Shown: positions 1 to 4,840 of the stretch, piece by piece
Numbering within the stretch: the stretch's first letter is position 1
Layout of the letters: the number at the start of each line of letters is the position of its first letter
Assembly (NCBI GenBank): GCA_946886425.1
Contig: CAMPIP010000058.1
Location: 1 to 12,279 of the forward strand
Direction of reading: 5' to 3'
Length of the DNA: 12,279 nucleotides
Source of the DNA: an uncultured Actinomycetes bacterium
Lineage (GTDB): Bacteria; Actinomycetota; Thermoleophilia; Solirubrobacterales; 70-9
Notes under the pieces: generated by a model
The model's input: only the letters and a program-made list of their open reading frames with translations
Database searches by the model: none
What the model was told of the DNA's origin: nothing
Position numbers and translations under genes: made by a program

Positions 1-1
1 C

Positions 2-241
2 GAGCTACGCGACCCGGGCCTGCTGAAGATCTTCTTCGGCGCCGACCCCCTGGCGATGGCCGCCGTCCAGCTTCCCCTCCGCCGCCGCAAGGTCGAGCAA
101 TACGAGGAGCTGCTGGCCCAGATCGACGGTCACGTGCCGGGCGGGATGGCTTTGACGCTGCGGGCCGGCATCGGCCACGAGCGCGAGTGGGTCCGCTTCT
201 GGACGGAGCTGCTGGAAGCCGGGGACGGGAAGGTCGAGTAG
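2..241 (+). CDS. PadR-family transcriptional regulator, C-terminal end (5' truncated by window)
   Basis: The open frame enters from the left edge and gives 79 residues before TAG. It has the look of the C-terminal helical (Vir_act_alpha_C) dimerisation region of PadR-type regulators: an LLKIFFG segment, then an Arg-rich helix (LRRRKVEQYEELLAQI), then the typical TLRAGIGHEREWVRFW pattern, where a basic/hydrophobic helix ends with an acidic-aromatic pair. The N-terminal winged-helix DNA-binding domain would lie upstream of the window, so DNA binding cannot be checked here. PadR proteins are usually repressors that respond to small molecules or stress. The gene converges on the cyclophilin gene, with only two bases between the two stop codons. 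Family assignment is by motif memory and is fairly sure; target and ligand are unknown. Confidence 0.72.
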   Translation, partial: ELRDPGLLKIFFGADPLAMAAVQLPLRRRKVEQYEELLAQIDGHVPGGMALTLRAGIGHEREWVRFWTELLEAGDGKVE

Positions 242-250
242 CGCTACTCG
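235..250. repeat. 16-base perfect palindrome spanning two convergent stop codons
   Basis: CGAGTAGCGCTACTCG reads the same on both strands. It contains the last GAG-TAG of the PadR-like gene and, on the other strand, the last GAG-TAG of the cyclophilin gene. In RNA it could form a 6-bp stem with a GCGC loop on either transcript. There is no T-tract on either side, so it is at best a weak bidirectional transcript-end structure. A chance result of two genes ending in the same codon pair is also possible. Confidence 0.6.
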
Positions 251-702
251 GAGAGCTCGACGCGCTCGATCGTCTGCGCCTCGAGCGGCCGATCGGAGGC
301 GTCGGTGGCAGTGCCCTCGATCGCATCGACGACGTCCATCCCGTTGGTGACCTCGCCGAAGACCGTGTGCTTGCCGTCGAGCCAGGGCGCCGCGCCGGTG
401 GTGACGATGAAGAACTGCGAGCCGTTCGTGTTCGGGCCCGCGTTGGCCATCGCCAGCGCCCCGCGAACGACCTTGTGGTCGTTGATCTCGTCCTCGAAGG
501 TGTAGCCGGGCCCGCCGGTGCCGGTCCCTTCCGGGCAACCCCCCTGGATCATGAAGTCGGGGATCACCCGGTGGAAGACCAGCTGGTCATAGAAACCATC
601 CGCGGCGAGCTTGCGGAAGTTCTCGACCGTCTTCGGGGCGTCGTCGTCGTGCAGCTCGAGCACGATCGCTCCGGCGCTGGTGTGAAGGGTGGCCTGCGAC
701 AT
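244..702 (-). CDS. Cyclophilin-type peptidyl-prolyl cis-trans isomerase
   Basis: This 152-residue single-domain cyclophilin catalyses cis-trans isomerisation of peptidyl-proline bonds. There is no signal peptide, so it should act in the cytoplasm. The active-site signature is intact: [13 protein letters not shown] (Arg45, Phe50, Met51, Gln53), [15 protein letters not shown] at 85-99, and [10 protein letters not shown] at 107-116 (Trp107, His112), matching human CypA Arg55, Phe60, Gln63, Trp121 and His126. I chose the ATG at 702 because AGGG lies 9 bases before it. An in-frame TTG at 711 would add only three residues and has no room for a ribosome site. The start lies 11 bases after the stop of the upstream secreted-protein gene on the same strand, so the two may be co-transcribed. 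The length is normal for small bacterial PpiA/PpiB-type enzymes. Confidence 0.95.
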   Translation of the reverse strand: MSQATLHTSAGAIVLELHDDDAPKTVENFRKLAADGFYDQLVFHRVIPDFMIQGGCPEGTGTGGPGYTFEDEINDHKVVRGALAMANAGPNTNGSQFFIVTTGAAPWLDGKHTVFGEVTNGMDVVDAIEGTATDASDRPLEAQTIERVELSE

Positions 703-713
703 CGCCGCCAACC

Positions 714-3008
714 CTATCGACCCTGGACGCGGACGGTCAGCGGGCGCGAGGATCCGGGCGCGAAGGGCCAGTGCTCCTCCGCCAGCACCGTCGCCCGCAG
801 CTGGATCGTCGCCCTGCCGGTGATGTAGCGGAACCGGTAGCGGGCGCGGAAGCGGCCGGCGTGGTCGGTGCGGGTGACCAGCACCGGCCGCCAGCGCTTC
901 GTCGCCGCCTCCAGGTACTGGATCGCGACCAGCTTGCCGCGCCGCGGCACCGCCGCTCCGCGGGTGCGGACGCGACCGGAGAGACGTAGCGCCTGGCCGG
1001 TTCGCAGCGCCAGCCGCCGCGCCACCAAGGTCGCCCCTGAGCGAACCCGCAACTCCAGCGAGGGTCGGGTGGCGGGTTCGAGCCCACCGTCGCCGAGGAA
1101 GTTGACGGCGATCCGACGCGACGGCCCCGGCTCGACCCGGAGCTCGAAACCGCCCCGCTCGGCGCTGGTAACCGTCGTCGCCGAAACCGGCGCCAGCGCT
1201 CCCCGCGAGGGACGGGAAACGATCCGCAGCTCCCGACCAGCGATCCCGGCGCCGTCGGCGCGGGTGAGGCGGCCGCTGACCAGGGCCGGCTTCCCGAACG
1301 GGATCGTCAGCGAGTCGCCACGCCGCTGCCCGCCCCGCAGGCCGGCGAAGAGCCTGGTCTTGGCGCGGGGACGCGGCGCCTGCCCGGGCGCCGCCTTTGG
1401 TGAGGCCGGGGAAGCCGGTCGCTGCGGCGCCACCGGCGGCGGCGTCTTGCGGATCGCCATCTCGCTGCCGTCGGCGCGCAGCGTCGTCGTCCTCCGGTTG
1501 CCGGCCCCGTCGCTCGCCTCGACGCGAAAGACGTAGGTGCCGGGAGCGAGGTCGGGTGTGGCGGCGACGAGGCTGGCGTGGCCGGGCTCGCGCTCGGCCC
1601 GCAGCTTGGTGGGCAACTCGGTCCAGCGCTCGACGTTGAGGCGGCGGTAGGAGATCGTCCCGCCGGCGGGGCCCGAGTGGTCATCGACGACGAGTGCTCG
1701 CAACTGCTCGGGGACGCCGTCGCCCTCCGCCACCGCGAAGGCGAGCCCCGGCGGCACGTCGTCGTAGCGCAGCGTCACCCCCACCGCCGTCGAGGCCGCC
1801 TCGTTGCCGGCTTCGTCGCGCAGCCAGAGGTACAGCGCGTAGGCGCCCGGACGGGGCACCGTGCGATCGGGGAGGGCGGCGACGTCGCGGCCTGGCACGA
1901 ACTGGACGCCGGTGTCGAAACCGGCCGGACCGGTGATCCGCCAGAAGGCGCCCCAGATCGGGCTGGCGGGACCCTGGTCCGGATTGACCCAGGCAAGGTC
2001 GAAATCATCGACCCGCCGCCAGCCCTCGCCGCCGACCAGGGCAAACGAACGCGGGTGTGCCGGGGGGTTGTTGTCGACCCCGAACTGGCGGAAGTCGGTG
2101 CAGCCGACGTTGCCGCCGTAATCGGTGACGCAGTGGCGGAGCATGTGGTTGCCGTCGCTGAGGTTCCGGGTGTCGAAGCCGACGCCGCCGGAGACGCCGG
2201 TCAGGCATGGCTGCATCCGAGTCGCCCGCCACTCGCCGTCAATGTAGGCCTGCTGGCAGGGGTACTCGGTGAGGTCGACCCGAGCGCCGTCGACCGTGGT
2301 TTCCCCGTACTGGATGCCGCCGCCTTCCTCGTTGCCACCCGAGAAGCTGATCCCCTGGGCTCCGTGCCGCCAGCCGCCGTCCAGCAGCTCGCCGCCCACC
2401 CAGGCCGACGGCGAGCGCTCGTCCTGGACGGTGATCGTCAAGCCATTGATCGCCGACCAGGAGCCCGGCTGGAGACTGCACCACTTGCTTTCCGCGCGAG
2501 CGCAGAGCAAGCGGTCCTCGAGCGCGGCCGCGGGCGGCGAGAAGCCGCGGCTGAATTCACGGGGGGTGACGTCGGTCCCGTTCGCGGCGACGAACGGTTC
2601 GAAGCCGCCGCCCCAGTTGATGCCGCCGATCCGCTGCTCCATGCCGTCGTGGAGCGCGTGCCACCAGGAGCCGCGGACCTGGGTGATGCTGGCCCCGGGC
2701 GGCGCGTTCCAGCGCCAGCGCGCGAAGCGGTTGCCCGAGACGGTTCCCGCCGCCTCGCGGCCAAGGCTCTTCATATGGACACCGGCAAAGGGGTCGGAGC
2801 CGATCGGGGTCTGGCAGTAGGCGTCGGAGCGGAACTTTGTACCGCCGGTCGTGTCCGCCCAGTCGGCGTCGGCACCGACGTACCAGCCGCACTGGGCCAC
2901 CCGGTAGCTGCCGGCTCGGGCCTCGCCGGCCAGCGCCAGCAGGACGACCACCGCCAACCCGATCCCCATCGCCAGGATCCGCCCGGCCCCACCTCGCGTC
3001 CTCGACAT
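714..3008 (-). CDS. Large secreted Ig-like multidomain protein, function unknown
   Basis: 764 residues. A signal peptide is evident: positive [10 protein letters not shown], hydrophobic core about 11-28, likely cleavage after ARA (residue 32). Residues 33-310 form a Cys-containing module of no family I can name. All eight cysteines of the protein (40, 65, 169, 177, 251, 268, 293, 303) fall inside it, which suggests disulfides. Two Ig/fibronectin-like segments follow (about 312-415 and 416-520, each with a DxAGN motif near its end), then a Pro/Ala/Lys linker (521-552), then two beta-rich domains (about 565-655 and 660-762) resembling Ig-like or carboxypeptidase-regulatory-like folds. No LPXTG or C-terminal membrane helix is seen, so release or non-covalent wall association is likely. 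The ATG at 3008 was chosen because AAGGGGAGG lies 4 bases before it and the signal peptide starts there. Longer in-frame starts up to 3125 would hide the signal peptide. An adhesin or ligand-binding surface role is a guess. Confidence 0.85.
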   Translation of the reverse strand: MSRTRGGAGRILAMGIGLAVVVLLALAGEARAGSYRVAQCGWYVGADADWADTTGGTKFRSDAYCQTPIGSDPFAGVHMKSLGREAAGTVSGNRFARWRWNAPPGASITQVRGSWWHALHDGMEQRIGGINWGGGFEPFVAANGTDVTPREFSRGFSPPAAALEDRLLCARAESKWCSLQPGSWSAINGLTITVQDERSPSAWVGGELLDGGWRHGAQGISFSGGNEEGGGIQYGETTVDGARVDLTEYPCQQAYIDGEWRATRMQPCLTGVSGGVGFDTRNLSDGNHMLRHCVTDYGGNVGCTDFRQFGVDNNPPAHPRSFALVGGEGWRRVDDFDLAWVNPDQGPASPIWGAFWRITGPAGFDTGVQFVPGRDVAALPDRTVPRPGAYALYLWLRDEAGNEAASTAVGVTLRYDDVPPGLAFAVAEGDGVPEQLRALVVDDHSGPAGGTISYRRLNVERWTELPTKLRAEREPGHASLVAATPDLAPGTYVFRVEASDGAGNRRTTTLRADGSEMAIRKTPPPVAPQRPASPASPKAAPGQAPRPRAKTRLFAGLRGGQRRGDSLTIPFGKPALVSGRLTRADGAGIAGRELRIVSRPSRGALAPVSATTVTSAERGGFELRVEPGPSRRIAVNFLGDGGLEPATRPSLELRVRSGATLVARRLALRTGQALRLSGRVRTRGAAVPRRGKLVAIQYLEAATKRWRPVLVTRTDHAGRFRARYRFRYITGRATIQLRATVLAEEHWPFAPGSSRPLTVRVQGR

Positions 3009-3096
3009 CGCGCCTCCCCTTTCGATCGCTTGCGTGGCGGCGTCAAGGGCTCGGGAAGCGGGTTCTCTCCCCCGCGCCGGCACCGAGGGCAGCCCG

Positions 3097-3109
3097 AAAC
3101 GCGGCGTTT
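3097..3109. repeat. Small inverted repeat in the divergent gap upstream of mrp
   Basis: The 107-base gap between the secreted-protein gene and mrp holds AAACGC-G-GCGTTT, a 6-bp inverted repeat with a 1-base centre, ending 6 bases before the mrp ATG. Its size and position would suit a regulator operator, but no regulator is implied by the sequence. I see no convincing -10/-35 pair for either gene in this gap. The minus-strand gene has a strong ribosome site at its start; mrp does not. Confidence 0.3.
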
Positions 3110-3115
3110 GCGAGA

Positions 3116-4273
3116 ATGGCGCCAATGCCTCTTCCCACCCAGGATCAAGTCACCGAGCAGCTCCGCGCGGTCATCGACCCGGAGTTGCGCCGCTCGATCG
3201 TCGAGCTCGGCATGGTGCGTTCGATCGAGATCAAGGAGAGCGGCCGGATCGAGGTCGTCGTCTCGCTGACCACGGCCGGCTGCCCGATCCGCTCCCACTT
3301 CGAACAGGCGGTCGCCCAGCGCGTCCGCGAGCTCGACGGGGTGACCGATGTAGCGGTCGGGTTCGACGTCCTCTCCGACGAAGAGAAAACCCAGCTTCAG
3401 CAGACGCTCGGCCGCGGCAAGCTGCCGCAGGGCGCTCTGGCCAAGGTCAAAAACGTGATCTGCGTCTCCTCCGGCAAGGGCGGCGTCGGCAAGTCGACGA
3501 TGACCGCCAACCTGGCCGCGGCGCTGACCGCCGAAGGCCACCCGGCCGGAGCCCTCGACTGCGATGTCTACGGCTACTCGATCCCGCGCATGCTCGGCGT
3601 CAACGCCAAGCCGGAAGTAAACGGCGAGCGCAAGATCCTGCCGCTCGACGGCGCCGGCGGCGTCAAGGTGATGTCGATCGGGTTCTTCGTCGAGGAGAAC
3701 GCGGCGGTCGTCTGGCGCGGACCGATGCTGCACAAGGCGATCCAGCAGTTCCTCGAGGACGTCGCCTGGGACGAGCTGGAGTACCTGCTGCTCGACCTGC
3801 CGCCCGGCACCGGCGACGTCTCGATGACGCTCGCCCAGCTGCTCCCGCAGGCCAAGTTCGTCGTCGTCACCACGCCGCAGCCAGCGGCCCAGTCGGTCGC
3901 CCACCGCGGTGCCGAGATGGCGAAGAAATTCGACCTCGAGCTGCTCGGCGTGATCGAGAACATGTCCGGCTTCACGACCCCGGACGGCGAGCGCTTCACG
4001 ATCTTCGGCGAGGGCGGCGGTCAACTCCTCGCCGACGAGCTGGACGTGCCGCTGCTAGGCAAGGTGCCGCTCTCCGAGCCGCTCCGCGAGCACGCCGACA
4101 ACGGCTCGCCGCTGGTCCTGGCCGACCCCGACGCACCAGCCTCGCAGGCGATCCGCCAGGCCGCCCGCGGCATCATCGCCGCCACCCCGCAGGAGCTCCC
4201 CGTCCTGCAGGCCACCCCGAGCCCGGCCGAAGCGCCCCCTGTCAGCGGCACCCCGCTGCCAGTCGTCCAGTAA
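3116..4273 (+). CDS. mrp: Mrp/ApbC-type iron-sulfur cluster carrier P-loop ATPase
   Basis: 385 residues. Members of this MinD/NBP35 subgroup bind and deliver Fe-S clusters in the cytoplasm using ATP. Residues about 9-85 are a MIP18/DUF59 domain with DPELRRSIVELG and the conserved TTAGCP cysteine (Cys56). The ATPase follows, with deviant Walker A SSGKGGVGKST (118-128, both lysines present), the DCDVYGYSIPRMLG switch segment (148-161), and Walker B LLLDLPPGTGD (224-234). The family's usual C-terminal CxxC after NMS is absent: the segment reads NMSGFTTPDGERFTIFG, as I recall from other actinobacterial Mrp proteins. A Pro-rich tail (362-385) ends the protein. Start choice is uncertain: ATG at 3116 or the in-frame ATG at 3125. 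Neither has a clear ribosome site. It converges on fdxA. Confidence 0.93.
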   Translation: MAPMPLPTQDQVTEQLRAVIDPELRRSIVELGMVRSIEIKESGRIEVVVSLTTAGCPIRSHFEQAVAQRVRELDGVTDVAVGFDVLSDEEKTQLQQTLGRGKLPQGALAKVKNVICVSSGKGGVGKSTMTANLAAALTAEGHPAGALDCDVYGYSIPRMLGVNAKPEVNGERKILPLDGAGGVKVMSIGFFVEENAAVVWRGPMLHKAIQQFLEDVAWDELEYLLLDLPPGTGDVSMTLAQLLPQAKFVVVTTPQPAAQSVAHRGAEMAKKFDLELLGVIENMSGFTTPDGERFTIFGEGGGQLLADELDVPLLGKVPLSEPLREHADNGSPLVLADPDAPASQAIRQAARGIIAATPQELPVLQATPSPAEAPPVSGTPLPVVQ

Positions 4274-4299
4274 TCACTTCAGCGACCGGGCGGAACCGG

Positions 4300-4398
4300 C
4301 CCCGGTAGGGGTGGAGCGTCTTGTACTTTTTCGCCGCCCTGGATCTCGGACGGCGGTAGGGGCCGCTCGAAAAAGTTAAGCGGAACCCCCTACCGGGG
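4300..4398. repeat. Nested inverted repeat in the mrp/fdxA convergent gap
   Basis: The 131-base gap between two convergent stops is almost filled by a symmetric structure. The outer arms are a perfect 12-bp pair, CCCCGGTAGGGG (4300-4311) with CCCCTACCGGGG (4387-4398). A middle pair, ACTTTTTCG (4325-4333) with CGAAAAAGT (4368-4376), extends outward by CTT/AAG (4320-4322 with 4378-4380) across a small internal loop. An inner pair is CCGCC (4334-4338) with GGCGG (4352-4356). A CGGAACC direct repeat (4291-4297 and 4381-4387) accompanies the arms. Because it is symmetric it could end transcription from both sides, with the T5/A5 tracts inside the arms rather than after them. It could also be a copy of a genome-wide palindromic repeat or a small non-autonomous element. 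No coding potential is seen. Confidence 0.75.
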
Positions 4399-4404
4399 TC
4401 CCGC

Positions 4405-4674
4405 CTACGCCGCTTTGCTCTTGAAGTAGTTGGCGTTGATCTCCGCGTATTTGGCCCACTCGGCCGGAAGCTGATCCTCGGCGAAGCAGGCGTCGACCGG
4501 GCAGGCCTCGACGCAGGCGTCGCAGTCGATGCACTCGTCCGGGTCGATGTAGAGCTGCTCCACCGAGTCGTAATCGGGCTCGTCAGGCGTCGGGTGGATG
4601 CAGTCGACAGGGCAGACCTCGACGCACGAGTTGTCCTTCTGGCCGATGCAGGGCTCGGCGATGACGTAGCTCAT
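4405..4674 (-). CDS. fdxA: Seven-iron type ferredoxin [3Fe-4S][4Fe-4S] (FdxA-like)
   Basis: An 89-residue soluble electron carrier. By alignment to the Azotobacter FdI pattern, Cys9, Cys17 and Cys58 would bind the [3Fe-4S] cluster, and Cys21, Cys48, Cys51 and Cys54 the [4Fe-4S] cluster; Cys25 matches the extra free cysteine. Gln12 stands where a two-4Fe ferredoxin would carry a cysteine, which supports the 3Fe assignment. The spacer between the motifs (Cys21 to Cys48) is about eight residues longer than in FdI, with an acidic TPDEPDYDSVEQ stretch. The short C-terminal helix (WAKYAEINANYF) replaces the long tail of mycobacterial FdxA. The start is well supported by TTAGGAG 9 bases before the ATG. 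The electron partner is not shown by the neighbours, although convergent mrp is also an Fe-S gene. Confidence 0.95.
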   Translation of the reverse strand: MSYVIAEPCIGQKDNSCVEVCPVDCIHPTPDEPDYDSVEQLYIDPDECIDCDACVEACPVDACFAEDQLPAEWAKYAEINANYFKSKAA

Positions 4675-4708
4675 ACGGTGGTTCTCCTAAGTCGGTTTCC
4701 GGGTGCCT

Positions 4709-4723
4709 GCCGGGGGCCCCGGC
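4709..4723. repeat. GC-rich palindrome in the fdxA leader
   Basis: GCCGGGGGCCCCGGC is a 7-bp inverted repeat with a single central base. It lies 35-49 bases before the fdxA ATG, downstream of the suggested -10 box, so it would be in the fdxA 5' leader. It could be a leader hairpin or an operator. In such GC-rich DNA it may also be chance. Confidence 0.35.
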
Positions 4724-4737
4724 CAGCGCGAGCGCCC

Positions 4738-4743
4738 ATTTTA
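4738..4743 (-). promoter_or_regulatory. Possible fdxA -10 box (TAAAAT)
   Basis: On the minus strand the sequence reads CCGTAAAATGGG, a 5-of-6 match to the vegetative -10 hexamer and one of the few AT-rich spots in the gap. No good -35 hexamer lies 16-18 bases upstream. A start here would give a leader of roughly 55-60 bases carrying the GC-rich palindrome and the strong TTAGGAG ribosome site. Confidence 0.35.
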
Positions 4744-4807
4744 CGGATTGCGGGCCGCGCGACGTCTCCCGGACGGCGCATTGGGAAAATTCGTCTAGTT
4801 ACCCGCC

Positions 4808-4834
4808 TGGACAACCGCCCCCCGACTCTATCCT
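4808..4834 (+). promoter_or_regulatory. Possible leaderless promoter of the subtilase gene
   Basis: TGGACA (4808-4813), a 15-base spacer, and TATCCT (4829-4834) precede the ATG at 4841 by only 6 bases, so transcription would begin at or next to the start codon. No Shine-Dalgarno-like sequence is present before this ATG, unlike groS, groL and fdxA. This fits leaderless translation, which is common in actinobacteria. The short spacer makes the -35 assignment weak; the -10 and the missing ribosome site are the stronger points. Confidence 0.4.
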
Positions 4835-4840
4835 GAGCCG

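Noticed and set aside
3041..3046. TTGACG as a -35 box for the secreted Ig-like gene (minus strand)
   Set aside because: No acceptable -10 hexamer occurs at 16-18 bases downstream, and the ribosome site begins almost at once.
3009..3125. Upstream extension of the secreted Ig-like protein to a start at 3125
   Set aside because: It would bury the signal peptide behind 39 residues and overlap the mrp start. The ATG at 3008 has a strong ribosome site.
1578..3269. 563-codon open frame on the plus strand, antisense to the secreted Ig-like protein gene
   Set aside because: It is a shadow frame of GC-rich coding DNA: low-complexity Arg/Ala/Gly-rich translation, no recognisable domain, and it crosses the divergent promoter gap and the mrp start.
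2771..4024. 417-codon open frame antisense to mrp
   Set aside because: The plus strand carries full Mrp motifs; the minus-strand translation is compositionally biased with no family features.
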